Shown: positions 8,320-16,228, counted from the first letter of the stretch. The stretch: 64,000 nucleotides of DNA from Epilithonimonas hungarica (GCF_900102265.1 NZ_FNBH01000002.1:496001-560000); one strand, 5' to 3'. The notes: generated by a model not told the origin, from the sequence alone. Numbers and translations: made by a program.

Positions 8320-9804
8320 TTAATTGTTCATTTTCAAATAAACCCCATTGGTCCACCCAAATCCATCTTGATTTGGATATTCTCCTCCGCCTGCAATACT
8401 TTTCACATCCACGGCATTATACTTTTCCATCAGTTTTCCTGTATTGTTGTAAACACGTTCCACATTTTTGCTCCAGTTATTTTTAATCTGTTCGGCCAGA
8501 TCATCAAAACCATAATTCTTCATAGCGACATAACCTATCCATTGATTTGGAGCCCAGGCATTAGGAAAGTCCCATTGTTGTCCGGTTTGTTTTGTAGTAG
8601 TGACAAGACCTCCGGAGTGAAGGAATTTTTCAGAAATCCTTTGGCTCATTTCTTCAGCTTGTTGATTGCCAGAAAGCTTTATAAACAATGGATACAATGA
8701 AGCTATATGTTCGGATTGTGTTTTTTTGTTTTTGATAAAATTGTAGTCTCTATAAATTTTGGATTCCTCGTCCCAGAAATATTTATCAATATTTGACTTA
8801 CGTTTATCTGCTAATGACTGATATTTTTCTTCGAAGTCAAATTTTTCATTAAGACGTGAAGCCTTTGCAAGTGTTGTTTCAAGGTGCCAGAGAAGACAAT
8901 TCACATCAACTTGAGCTAATTCCAAAGTGTAGATTGTTCCGATATTCTCTCCATCTTCAAACCATCTGCTGGAGAAATCCCAACCAGATTCACAAGCCGC
9001 CCTTACATTTCTGTAAAATTCTTGATTGTTCGAAGTTTCAAAATCTTTGACATCAATTAAATAACTTTCCGGACGAGGTAGATTTTCATTATCATAGTAA
9101 CGATTCAGAATATCGCCTTCATTGGTTTTCAAAACACGTTTGACAGCTTTCCCTTTTTCCAGATCTTCAATTCCCGACATCCAAAACTGATATTCTTTTT
9201 CCAATGTTTCGAAATATTGAGAGTAGATCTTTTCATCATTTGTGCTTTCGTATATCAGATCCAGCATCAAAGAAAAGTAAGGCGGCTGTGAACGACTTAG
9301 GAAATAGCTTCTGCTGGCATTTGGAACAAAGCCATAGTTCATTATTAAGTAAGAACAGTTCTCAACAATGTTCTTCATCATTTCGATATTACCAGAAACC
9401 TGTAATCCTAACATCACAAAATAACTGTCCCAATAAAAAAACTCAATGAATCTACCTCCTGGAACAATGTATGGTTTAGGAAGTCCTAAAAGAGTTCCTC
9501 TTTCTTCATAAGCTGTTTTTGTAAGTCGATTCCAAAGTTTCTTAATATGTTCTTTAATAGGAAGTTTATTTCTTAAACTATCATTTTCATTTTCTGACAA
9601 TTGTTCCAAAAAGAAATTTTGTAATACAAATTCCTTCAAATCAAAATCGGAATGATTTTTCTCTTCTTCATATTTTTTCTCGATTTCATCAATTGAAAAC
9701 AGTGGAATTGCATCAACCATTGTTTTTTGGTCTTCGAAAATCTCAGCTTTTTGAACAGTTTCGAATAAGTTGTAAAAATCTTTTATGTCAGTATAATTCT
9801 TCAT
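8320..9804 (-). CDS. treA: Trehalase, glycoside hydrolase family 37
   Basis: 494 residues. Both family signatures are present: PGGRFIEFFYWDSY (115-128) and QWDFPNAWAP (410-419). Comparison with E. coli trehalase places the catalytic acid at D276 (ESGWDFSSRW) and the base at E475 (GGGEYPNQDGFGWTNG). The enzyme splits alpha,alpha-trehalose into two glucoses. No signal peptide is visible, so it is probably cytoplasmic (TreF-like), acting after import by the adjacent MFS protein. Its start overlaps the MFS stop by one base (TAATG), implying coupled translation. Confidence 0.93.
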   Translation of the reverse strand: MKNYTDIKDFYNLFETVQKAEIFEDQKTMVDAIPLFSIDEIEKKYEEEKNHSDFDLKEFVLQNFFLEQLSENENDSLRNKLPIKEHIKKLWNRLTKTAYEERGTLLGLPKPYIVPGGRFIEFFYWDSYFVMLGLQVSGNIEMMKNIVENCSYLIMNYGFVPNASRSYFLSRSQPPYFSLMLDLIYESTNDEKIYSQYFETLEKEYQFWMSGIEDLEKGKAVKRVLKTNEGDILNRYYDNENLPRPESYLIDVKDFETSNNQEFYRNVRAACESGWDFSSRWFEDGENIGTIYTLELAQVDVNCLLWHLETTLAKASRLNEKFDFEEKYQSLADKRKSNIDKYFWDEESKIYRDYNFIKNKKTQSEHIASLYPLFIKLSGNQQAEEMSQRISEKFLHSGGLVTTTKQTGQQWDFPNAWAPNQWIGYVAMKNYGFDDLAEQIKNNWSKNVERVYNNTGKLMEKYNAVDVKSIAGGGEYPNQDGFGWTNGVYLKMNN

Positions 9805-11024
9805 TATTTCTTAAGTTGTTTGTTCATCATTATCACAAAGATCAGTAATAGTGATAATGGAATGAATGATAGATAAAAAGCCTGCTGCCCACCAGTTTCC
9901 TGAAATACAAACCCTGTTATCATTGAGCCGAGTGTTCCTCCGATTGCTGAGAAAACCACGATAAGACCAGACATGGAACTTTGTAAATATTTCGGGATCG
10001 ATGCAAGAATCACCGAGTTGATGCTTGGATAGATCGGTGCCAAGAATACGCCCATCAATGGAAAAATATAAACTGCCAAAGGCGCATTAAGCCAAGTTAC
10101 ATTTTCATCAAGATGAATGTTGTGTGTTAATGGTAAAACCAAAAAGACACTTACTGCGAAACAGATAACGCAAAACGAAACAACATATATCCATTTATAT
10201 TTTTTGGAAAAAAAACCCGAAAGAAATCTTCCCAGTGCAAATGCCCCAGCCAAAACAGCTCCGGCCTGCACGGCCATACTTGTGGGAAGATGAAGAATTT
10301 CTTTATAGAAAGTAGGTGTCCAGGTTTGGAAACTTTGTTCAACAAGTACAAATAAAAATGCACAAACAATGAAGAACAAAACCTTCCTAAGTTTAAATAA
10401 GCCGACACTATTTTTGATATCACCTTTCAAACTTGTATTTTCAATTTTAGCTTCACTTTCATCCAGTTTGGAAAATAAGAGAATCAGAAAAGAAACAGCA
10501 GACAATAATCCTAAAACCCAATAGGTATTGAGCCAGCTTTTTGATTGCGGATCATTGTCATCTATGAAAAGGCTGAAAAGAACATTTCCTACCAAAACCC
10601 CTATCATAAAGAACCCTTCTAAAAATCCCATTATGCTGGAATGTTCTCTATCATTGTTAGTAATGAGTCCAATGGATGTAAATACAGAAATCTTAATCAA
10701 TGCGAATGAAATCCCCACAACGCAAAATAGTATTTTGAAATACCAAAACGCATTAGCGAACGGCATTAGAAAGCACATTACACTTACAAGGGCCAGTGCG
10801 ATCAGCATCGACTTCTTTAGCCCGATCTTAGGAAGAAAAGACGCCAAAAGAAAAGAACAGATTGCAATTGGCAGATCTTTGAAGCCTTCCAGAATACTTG
10901 CCTCGGATTTTGAAATTCCAAAATTCTGCTGAACCTGAAGAATTACCGTTCCCACCGAATTCAGCAGAATGGCAAAAAGAAAATAGTTCAGAAAAAGGAC
11001 CGCTTTGATATTTAAGTTTCTCAT
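9804..11024 (-). CDS. MFS transporter, candidate trehalose permease
   Basis: 406 residues with about 12 hydrophobic segments in two halves joined by a charged loop (ESEAKIENTSLKGDIK). It looks like a sugar-type major facilitator (distantly FucP/NagP-like). It is the first gene of the trehalose operon, divergent from an AraC regulator and coupled to trehalase. Import of unphosphorylated trehalose is the natural reading, but substrate is inferred from context. The -7 element at 11031-11038 abuts the start codon. Confidence 0.85.
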   Translation of the reverse strand: MRNLNIKAVLFLNYFLFAILLNSVGTVILQVQQNFGISKSEASILEGFKDLPIAICSFLLASFLPKIGLKKSMLIALALVSVMCFLMPFANAFWYFKILFCVVGISFALIKISVFTSIGLITNNDREHSSIMGFLEGFFMIGVLVGNVLFSLFIDDNDPQSKSWLNTYWVLGLLSAVSFLILLFSKLDESEAKIENTSLKGDIKNSVGLFKLRKVLFFIVCAFLFVLVEQSFQTWTPTFYKEILHLPTSMAVQAGAVLAGAFALGRFLSGFFSKKYKWIYVVSFCVICFAVSVFLVLPLTHNIHLDENVTWLNAPLAVYIFPLMGVFLAPIYPSINSVILASIPKYLQSSMSGLIVVFSAIGGTLGSMITGFVFQETGGQQAFYLSFIPLSLLLIFVIMMNKQLKK

Positions 11025-11030
11025 CGATTA

Positions 11031-11038
11031 CAAAATTA
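11031..11038 (-). promoter_or_regulatory. -7 element of the trehalose operon
   Basis: On the minus strand TAATTTTG, 7 nt from the MFS ATG, predicts a nearly leaderless mRNA. No TTTG -33 element is found at the usual distance, as expected for a promoter that depends on an activator such as the adjacent AraC protein. Confidence 0.5.
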
Positions 11039-11052
11039 TCTACAAACTGTTT

Positions 11053-11095
11053 ACATTAATTTAACACTATACATTATTAATGACACTACATTAAT
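11053..11095. promoter_or_regulatory. Triple direct repeat, candidate AraC-family operator
   Basis: ACATTAAT occurs at 11053-11060 and 11088-11095, with a variant ACATTATTAAT at 11071-11081. Starts are spaced 18 and 17 bp. The first two units also share ACACTA (11064-11069, 11083-11088). The array lies between the two divergent promoters, where an AraC activator would bind. Confidence 0.55.
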
Positions 11096-11104
11096 ATAAA
11101 ATAA

Positions 11105-11112
11105 TATATTTG
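11105..11112 (+). promoter_or_regulatory. -7 element of the araC-type gene
   Basis: TATATTTG matches TAnnTTTG. A possible TTG start at 11110 would lie inside this element, so translation more likely begins at ATG 11134. Confidence 0.55.
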
Positions 11113-11133
11113 ATAAAATTATGTATTAATCAG

Positions 11134-11982
11134 ATGAAAGTAAGTTACGAAAATGTTAAGCCCGATGAAAACTCATCTTTTCGAACTCTGCACATGAACT
11201 TTCCTGTCAAGGAATTTCGCTGGGAATATCATTATCATCCGGAATTGGAACTGGTTTGTGTAGTTTCGGGAAGCGGAACTAGACATGTTGGCTATCATAA
11301 AAGTAGTTTCCGAGATGGAGACCTGGTTTTGATTGGTTCTAATACTCCTCATTCCGGGTTTGGTCTTAATTCTTCAGACCCACACGAAGAAATCGTTTTG
11401 CAGTTTCGGGAAGAGATCATTCAATTGCCAAAAGAAGTTGGTGAATTATCAGCTCTCAGAAAATTATTATCTGTTGCAAAGTTTGGTGTTTTATTCAGTA
11501 ATCCTACCAAAGAAAAAATACTACCAAAACTTCGTGAAATGATGGAAACTGAAAACTCCAAAAGATATCTTTTATTAATAAATCTTTTAGTTGAACTTTC
11601 TGAAGAAGAGGATTATGTTTTGTTAAATAAGGAAGCAATGCCGCACACCATTATTTCAAAGAATAAAGAGCGGTTGCAGTCCATATTCACATTTGTTGAG
11701 AAAAATTATCAGAAAGAGATCGATGTGAATGATGTTGCGAATATCGTGAATCTTACTTTACCTTCATTTTGTAACTTTTTCAAAAAAACAATGAAAATAA
11801 CTTTCACAGAATTTGTTAATCAATATAGAATTGAAAAAGCCTGTCATCTTATTTTACAAGGAAAAAGCGTTTCAGAAAGTTGTTACAGTACTGGTTACAA
11901 TAATATATCCTACTTTAATAGGGCATTCAAAAAATATGTTGGAAAAACGCCAACTGAATTCAATAATGAGTTGATAAAATAA
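11134..11982 (+). CDS. AraC-family transcriptional regulator of trehalose use
   Basis: 282 residues from ATG 11134. N-terminal cupin-like sensing domain (about 25-110, with EYHYHPELELVCV and the SNTPHSG loop) and a C-terminal AraC double helix-turn-helix (about 185-282; IDVNDVANIVNLTLPSF, then GYNNISYFNRAFKKYVGKTP). It is divergent from the MFS-trehalase-receptor operon, with direct repeats in the shared 110-bp region. It most likely activates that operon in response to trehalose or a derivative; this is inference from gene order. An alternative TTG start at 11110 is unlikely because it overlaps the promoter. Confidence 0.88.
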   Translation: MKVSYENVKPDENSSFRTLHMNFPVKEFRWEYHYHPELELVCVVSGSGTRHVGYHKSSFRDGDLVLIGSNTPHSGFGLNSSDPHEEIVLQFREEIIQLPKEVGELSALRKLLSVAKFGVLFSNPTKEKILPKLREMMETENSKRYLLLINLLVELSEEEDYVLLNKEAMPHTIISKNKERLQSIFTFVEKNYQKEIDVNDVANIVNLTLPSFCNFFKKTMKITFTEFVNQYRIEKACHLILQGKSVSESCYSTGYNNISYFNRAFKKYVGKTPTEFNNELIK

Positions 11983-11985
11983 AAA

Positions 11986-12010
11986 AGGCCTAAGAAATAA
12001 TCTTAGGCCT
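11986..12010. terminator. Bidirectional terminator between nusG and the araC-type gene
   Basis: Perfect 10-bp stem (11986-11995 and 12001-12010) with a 5-nt loop. On the minus strand it is followed by six T and so ends the secE-nusG transcript; on the plus strand it ends the regulator transcript with a weaker T-run. It cuts nusG off from rplK transcription. Confidence 0.85.
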
Positions 12011-12032
12011 CTGCATTTTATAAATATGAGAT

Positions 12033-12575
12033 CTATACTTTTTCAACTTGCATGAAGCTAAGTTCCATTGGGGTTTTTCTACCAAAAATAAGAACAGAAA
12101 CTTCAACTTTTTTCTTGTCTTCCAAGATCTTTTCTATGGTTCCGTTGAATCCATTGAAAGGACCGTCGATCACTTTTACATTTTCTCCAACAATAAAAGG
12201 AATCTCAACGTCTGTAGCAAATTCAGAAAGCTCATCCATTCTTCCGAGCATTCTGTTAACCTCAGACTTTCTCATTGGAACAGGCTCTCCACCTTTTGTA
12301 AGGCTCAAGAAAGAAATTACTCCCGGAATATTTTTGATAACGTGAGGAACTTCTCCTACAAGATCAGCTTCTACCATCAGGTAACCTGGATAATAAGGTT
12401 TTTCTTTTGGAACTTTTTTACCATTTCTTATCTGGATAACTTTTTCCATAGGAATTACTACTTGAGTAACATAAGCATCCATACCTAAGCGTTGGATCTC
12501 GTTCTCAATATAATTCTTTACTTTATTTTCCTGTCCGCTAATAGCTTTCAGCACATACCATTTCGATTCGCTCAT
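12033..12575 (-). CDS. nusG: Transcription termination/antitermination factor NusG
   Basis: 180 residues. The NGN domain (WYVLKAISGQENKVKNYIENE) is followed by a KOW motif (VGENVKVIDGPFNGFNGTIE). NusG binds RNA polymerase and couples it to Rho or to ribosomal S10. It lies 18 nt after secE. Normally rplK follows directly; here a terminator and a trehalose cassette intervene. Confidence 0.98.
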   Translation of the reverse strand: MSESKWYVLKAISGQENKVKNYIENEIQRLGMDAYVTQVVIPMEKVIQIRNGKKVPKEKPYYPGYLMVEADLVGEVPHVIKNIPGVISFLSLTKGGEPVPMRKSEVNRMLGRMDELSEFATDVEIPFIVGENVKVIDGPFNGFNGTIEKILEDKKKVEVSVLIFGRKTPMELSFMQVEKV

Positions 12576-12593
12576 GAGGAAAGTAATTTTGGA

Positions 12594-12800
12594 TTAGTTA
12601 AATAGATTAATAAACGTAGCAATAAGATTCTTGATAGTAACACTGAACAAAGAATCTACTCCAAATGTAAATAAAGCAAGGATAACCGTAGTCACAGCTA
12701 CAACAATTGTAGAAGACTGCAAGTCTGGCCATTTCGGCCACTCCACTTTATCTTTAAATTCTGTATAAGAACCTTTTAAAAAATTAACTAATGAGCTCAT
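12594..12800 (-). CDS. secE: Preprotein translocase subunit SecE
   Basis: 68 residues, the short single-span form. The conserved amphipathic segment YTEFKDKVEWPKWPDLQSS leads into one membrane helix (about 32-52). SecE clamps SecY in the protein-conducting channel. It lies between tRNA-Trp and nusG in the conserved tuf-trpT-secE-nusG order. Confidence 0.96.
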   Translation of the reverse strand: MSSLVNFLKGSYTEFKDKVEWPKWPDLQSSTIVVAVTTVILALFTFGVDSLFSVTIKNLIATFINLFN

Positions 12801-12812
12801 ATTTTAATTTTG

Positions 12813-12883
12813 CACGGGCACTAGGATTCGAACCCAGATCAACGGTGTTGGAGACCGGTATCCTACCATTGGACGATGCCCGT
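12813..12883 (-). tRNA. tRNA-Trp (CCA)
   Basis: Cloverleaf on the minus strand: acceptor arms 12877-12883 and 12814-12820 pair over 7 bp, the T loop GGTTCGAATCC is present, and the loop CTCCAAC gives anticodon CCA. The CCA tail is not encoded. It lies between tuf and secE, a conserved position. Confidence 0.95.
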
Positions 12884-12889
12884 AGATTA

Positions 12890-12919
12890 AAAGTTCCGTA
12901 AGTTTCCCTACGGAACTTT
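12890..12919 (-). terminator. Stem-loop between tuf and tRNA-Trp
   Basis: An 11-bp perfect stem (12890-12900 and 12909-12919) with an 8-nt loop lies just after the tuf stop. The T-run on the minus strand is short (four T), so it may be a leaky terminator or an mRNA-stabilising/processing stem before the tRNA. Confidence 0.6.
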
Positions 12920-12935
12920 AATTATATTAAGATGA

Positions 12936-14147
12936 TTAATCTAAGATTTCAGTAACCTGGCCAGAACCTACAGTTCTACCTCCTTCTCTGATCGCAAATC
13001 TAAGACCTACGTTAAGAGCGATTGGTTGTAGCAATTCTACAGTAATTTCTAAGTTATCACCAGGCATTACCATTTCTACACCTTCTGGTAAGAAGATCTC
13101 ACCTGTAACGTCAGTAGTTCTTACGTAGAACTGAGGACGGTATTTGTTGTGGAATGGAGTGTGACGTCCACCTTCTTCTTTAGAAAGGATATAAACAGAA
13201 GCCTTGAATTTTTTGTGTGGCTTAACTGAATCTTTCTTAGCGATAACCATACCTCTCTTGATGTCAGTTTTTTCAATACCTCTCAACAATAGACCTACGT
13301 TATCTCCAGCTTCACCTCTATCTAGGATCTTTCTGAACATCTCAACTCCCGTAATAGTAGAAGTTAATTTCTCGTCACCCATACCTACGATATCAACTGG
13401 ATCACCAGTGTTGATAACACCAGCCTCGATTCTACCAGTTGCTACAGTACCTCTACCTGTAATAGAGAATACGTCTTCGATTGGCATCAAGAAAGGCTTA
13501 TCAGTATCTCTTGGTGGTTGCTCGATCCAAGTATCAACAGCATCCATCAATTCCTCAACTGATTTGAACCATTTATCTTCAGTATCAACAGTAGCAGCTG
13601 TAGCAGCTGTAAGAGCTCCTAGTGCAGAACCTTGGATTACTGGAGAGTTATCTCCGTCGAAATCGTAAGTAGACAATAGATCTCTAAGTTCCATTTCAAC
13701 AAGCTCTAACAATTCTGGATCATCCACCATGTCAACTTTGTTCATGAAAACAACAATTCTAGGTACGTTTACCTGACGGCAAAGTAGGATATGCTCTCTA
13801 GTTTGAGGCATAGGTCCGTCAGTAGCAGCACATACAACGATAGCACCATCCATTTGAGCAGCACCAGTTACCATGTTCTTTACGTAATCCGCGTGACCTG
13901 GACAGTCAACGTGAGCGTAGTGTCTTTTTTCAGTTTCGTACTCGATGTGAGCAGTATTGATAGTAATACCTCTTTCTTTTTCTTCTGGAGCTGAGTCAAT
14001 TGCAGAGAAGTCTTTTTTCTCAGCAAGACCTTTGCTAGCTAATACAGCAGAAATAGCAGCCGTAAGAGTTGTTTTACCATGGTCAACGTGACCAATAGTA
14101 CCAATGTTCAAGTGTGGTTTTGAACGATTAAACGTTTCCTTTGCCAT
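12936..14147 (-). CDS. tuf: Translation elongation factor Tu
   Basis: 403 residues. G1 GHVDHGKT, G2 with RGITI, G3 DCPGH, G4 NKVD and G5 (SAL) of the GTPase domain are all present, followed by the two beta-barrel domains ending in GSGQVTEI. It is several residues longer than the 394 of E. coli, chiefly through an insertion after SAL (about residues 176-190, [15 protein letters not shown]). EF-Tu delivers aminoacyl-tRNA to the ribosome. It has its own promoter and lies between the Thr-Tyr-Gly-Thr tRNA cluster and tRNA-Trp. Confidence 0.99.
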   Translation of the reverse strand: MAKETFNRSKPHLNIGTIGHVDHGKTTLTAAISAVLASKGLAEKKDFSAIDSAPEEKERGITINTAHIEYETEKRHYAHVDCPGHADYVKNMVTGAAQMDGAIVVCAATDGPMPQTREHILLCRQVNVPRIVVFMNKVDMVDDPELLELVEMELRDLLSTYDFDGDNSPVIQGSALGALTAATAATVDTEDKWFKSVEELMDAVDTWIEQPPRDTDKPFLMPIEDVFSITGRGTVATGRIEAGVINTGDPVDIVGMGDEKLTSTITGVEMFRKILDRGEAGDNVGLLLRGIEKTDIKRGMVIAKKDSVKPHKKFKASVYILSKEEGGRHTPFHNKYRPQFYVRTTDVTGEIFLPEGVEMVMPGDNLEITVELLQPIALNVGLRFAIREGGRTVGSGQVTEILD

Positions 14148-14189
14148 GATTTTAATATTTAATTTATTTAACTATTTTTTTTCGGTCTG

Positions 14190-14217
14190 CAAATATAATG
14201 AATTTTTAAATATCAAA
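14190..14217 (-). promoter_or_regulatory. Promoter of tuf
   Basis: On the minus strand TATATTTG (14190-14197) with TTTG (14214-14217) 16 bp upstream, shorter than the usual 19-20 bp. The predicted leader is about 37 nt. Confidence 0.6.
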
Positions 14218-14342
14218 AATTATTTTACATAAAAATTAATAATATGATTTTCAATTTGAAATAATTTGAAATAATTCACTATTCCTATCTCAGACCGGAA
14301 TACAAATTTACACCAATATAATGTAAAAAGTTTCCAAAAAAA

Positions 14343-14363
14343 ATCCCGAAAATGATTCGAGAT
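14343..14363 (-). terminator. Terminator of the tRNA-Thr/Tyr/Gly/Thr cluster
   Basis: Eight-bp stem (14343-14350 with 14356-14363, one G-T wobble), 5-nt loop, then a run of T on the minus strand. It lies 7 nt after the last tRNA and separates the tRNA transcript from tuf. Confidence 0.7.
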
Positions 14364-14369
14364 CTTCAG

Positions 14370-14441
14370 AGCCAACTACGGGATTTGAACCCGTGACCTC
14401 TTCCTTACCAAGGAAGCACTCTACCCCTGAGCTAAGTCGGC
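14370..14441 (-). tRNA. tRNA-Thr (GGT)
   Basis: Acceptor arms 14435-14441 and 14371-14377 pair with one wobble; the anticodon stem CTTCC/GGAAG encloses TTGGTAA, giving anticodon GGT. T loop GGTTCAAATCC. No encoded CCA. Fourth tRNA of the cluster in transcription order. Confidence 0.95.
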
Positions 14442-14479
14442 TTAAAAAAAAATCACATTCCGTAAGGTCTGTGATTTTG

Positions 14480-14552
14480 AGCGAAAGACGGGGGTCGAAC
14501 CCGCGACATTCAGCTTGGAAGGCTGACGCTCTACCAACTGAGCTACTTTCGC
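14480..14552 (-). tRNA. tRNA-Gly (TCC)
   Basis: Acceptor arms 14546-14552 and 14481-14487 pair perfectly; the anticodon loop CTTCCAA gives TCC. D-arm AGCTCAGTTGGTAGAGC and T loop GGTTCGACCCC are intact. Confidence 0.95.
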
Positions 14553-14631
14553 AATTTGTTTCCTAAATTGTTGGTAAACGTGTGCAAATTTAAAAATAAA
14601 TTTTCAATCTGCAAAATTAATTATAAAAAAG

Positions 14632-14712
14632 TGGGGAGAGCAGGATTCGAACCTACGTAGCCGAAGCAGCTGAGTTACAGTCAGCCCCATTTGACCGCTC
14701 TGGTATCTCCCC
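14632..14712 (-). tRNA. tRNA-Tyr (GTA)
   Basis: Acceptor arms 14706-14712 and 14633-14639 pair perfectly. The anticodon stem-loop CTGACTGTAACTCAG gives GTA, and the long variable arm marks a class II tRNA. Confidence 0.95.
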
Positions 14713-14730
14713 AGTATTTTTTTATAAATG

Positions 14731-14804
14731 AGCCTCCAGAGGGATTCGAACCCACGACCCCGAGATTACAAATCACGTGCTCTGGCCAACTGAGCTATGG
14801 AGGC
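14731..14804 (-). tRNA. tRNA-Thr (TGT)
   Basis: Acceptor arms 14798-14804 and 14732-14738 pair perfectly; the anticodon loop TTTGTAA gives TGT. First tRNA of the cluster. The order Thr-Tyr-Gly-Thr before tuf matches thrU-tyrU-glyT-thrT-tufB of E. coli. Confidence 0.95.
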
Positions 14805-14862
14805 AAATAGATTTCAAAAGAGCTTTCTTTTCTGCGTTGCGGTTGTTTCCGTTTTGCGAGTG

Positions 14863-14894
14863 CAAATATGAGACACTTTTTTGAAATCTACAAA
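14863..14894 (-). promoter_or_regulatory. Probable promoter of the tRNA cluster
   Basis: On the minus strand TTTG (14891-14894), 20 bp, then CATATTTG (14863-14870), one base off TAnnTTTG. It lies between hpf and the first tRNA. Confidence 0.5.
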
Positions 14895-14923
14895 TATTTT
14901 ACGAAAAAATTTTAATTATTTTT

Positions 14924-15214
14924 CTAAGCTAATTCTTTTTTCTTGATTAACAGTTTTTTAGCCGTTTCAACACATTCGTCCAAACTTTCCTCAAAACTTG
15001 CACAAGTCTTCTTCACCACAATATCATTACCTGGAATCTTCACAACCAACTCCGTAGTTTTATTTAATTTGTCTGATGTATTTTCTACCTTAAGATAGAC
15101 TGCGGACTCTACGATCTTATCATAAAATGTTTCAAGTTTGCTCAATTTTTTTTCAATTCTCTCTTTCAATGGTTCATGAGGTGTAACACCTACTGTCTGA
15201 ATTGTAATCTTCAT
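14924..15214 (-). CDS. hpf: Short ribosome hibernation promoting factor / RaiA family
   Basis: 96 residues, the short form without the C-terminal dimerisation domain. It has the S30AE fold pattern: strand MKITIQTVGV, helix PHEPLKERIEKKLSKLETFY, and a terminal helix SFEESLDECVETAKKLLIKKK. Such proteins bind the 30S decoding region in stationary phase and inactivate or store ribosomes. It lies between xer and the tRNA-tuf region, 41 nt after the recombinase gene. Confidence 0.9.
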   Translation of the reverse strand: MKITIQTVGVTPHEPLKERIEKKLSKLETFYDKIVESAVYLKVENTSDKLNKTTELVVKIPGNDIVVKKTCASFEESLDECVETAKKLLIKKKELA

Positions 15215-15255
15215 AACGTCTGTTTTAAATGGTTAAACAATAAAAATGTAAATTT

Positions 15256-16152
15256 TCACTTCATATCATTTTTTTTATTAGCTTCTCTTGGATGTGCACT
15301 TTTATAAACTTCTTTCAGCTTTTCTATATTAGCACTCGTATAAACTTGTGTACTTGCCAAACTGGCATGTCCCAATATTTTTTGAACTTTTGATATTTCT
15401 GCACCTTGGTTCAGAACATGTGTTGCAAAAGTATGCCTCAAGATATGCGGACTCCTTTTCTGCTTGGAAGTAACATTACTAAAGTACTTATTAACGACTA
15501 GATACACAAACTTTTCACCTAGTTTTTTTCCCTTTTTATTAACGAAAAAATAATGTTGGTTTTCCGTGTCGGCCAATCTCATATTAAGATATGTTTGATA
15601 ATCTGACAACAATTCATCAGACAATGGAATAACTCTGGCTTTATTACCTTTACCAATCACCAGCATTTCTTTTTTTGAAAAATCCACATTTTCGAACAAA
15701 AGATTACACAATTCCGATTTTCTGATTCCTGTCTGATATAATGTCTCTATGATCAGTTTTTCCAACAATGTCATCTTCCCTTTTTCTTCGATCTCAGTTT
15801 TCATCTCATCCATCTCTTCCACAGAGAAAGGAATTCGTTTCTCTGCATAGAACTTAAGTGAATCTATTGTTTCCATAGGTGAAACTTCTATCTCTTGCAG
15901 TCTAAGCATAAAAAGATAGAAACTACGAAGCGAGGACAACTTTCTATTGATACTCCTTTTACTAAGCCCAGAACTACCCAGTTCTACAATAAAGTTCTTG
16001 ATCACCTTTTTATGCACATGAACAATGTCTTCGGAAGCCTCACTCTTTAACACAAAGGCGGAAAAATCCAAAAGGTCTTTTTTGTAGTTGGTCAAAGTAT
16101 GCGGAGAATATCTCTTTTCTACGGCAATATAATCTAGAAATCTTTCTATCAT
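15256..16152 (-). CDS. xerC: Tyrosine recombinase XerC/XerD family
   Basis: 298 residues, the Xer length. N-terminal SAM-like core-binding domain (about 1-90) and catalytic domain with R144 (TGIRKSEL), H236 and R239 (PHILRH), H262 (ILGHASL) and the nucleophile Y271 (QVYTSA). It resolves chromosome dimers at dif with a partner Xer. The location between rpsU and hpf is a housekeeping one, so it is not read as a mobile-element integrase. Whether it is XerC or XerD cannot be settled from one copy. Confidence 0.88.
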   Translation of the reverse strand: MIERFLDYIAVEKRYSPHTLTNYKKDLLDFSAFVLKSEASEDIVHVHKKVIKNFIVELGSSGLSKRSINRKLSSLRSFYLFMLRLQEIEVSPMETIDSLKFYAEKRIPFSVEEMDEMKTEIEEKGKMTLLEKLIIETLYQTGIRKSELCNLLFENVDFSKKEMLVIGKGNKARVIPLSDELLSDYQTYLNMRLADTENQHYFFVNKKGKKLGEKFVYLVVNKYFSNVTSKQKRSPHILRHTFATHVLNQGAEISKVQKILGHASLASTQVYTSANIEKLKEVYKSAHPREANKKNDMK

Positions 16153-16166
16153 GGGTATATAAATGC

Positions 16167-16204
16167 AAAATCACTTCCAAATATAGAAATTCGGAAGTGA
16201 TTTT
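16167..16204 (-). terminator. Terminator of rpsU that encloses the xer promoter
   Basis: A perfect 12-bp stem (16167-16178 and 16193-16204) lies between rpsU and xer; the minus strand ends in TTTT. The 14-nt loop and one stem base contain the -7 element at 16178-16185. Confidence 0.6.
16178..16185 (-). promoter_or_regulatory. -7 element for xer
   Basis: TATATTTG on the minus strand, 26 nt before the xer ATG, inside the loop of the rpsU terminator. No good -33 element. Confidence 0.45.
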
Positions 16205-16228
16205 TATTATGTTTTGCTAAAAAAGAAC

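Noticed and set aside
5841-11982. Trehalose cassette as a transposon or integrative element
   Set aside because: No transposase, terminal inverted repeats or target duplication was seen at 5626-5840 or 11983-12032.
13204-13668. 154-codon frame antisense to tuf
   Set aside because: Shadow of EF-Tu codons on the other strand.
15256-16152. Xer recombinase as a mobile-element integrase
   Set aside because: Housekeeping neighbours, XerC/D length, no direct repeats or attachment site seen nearby.
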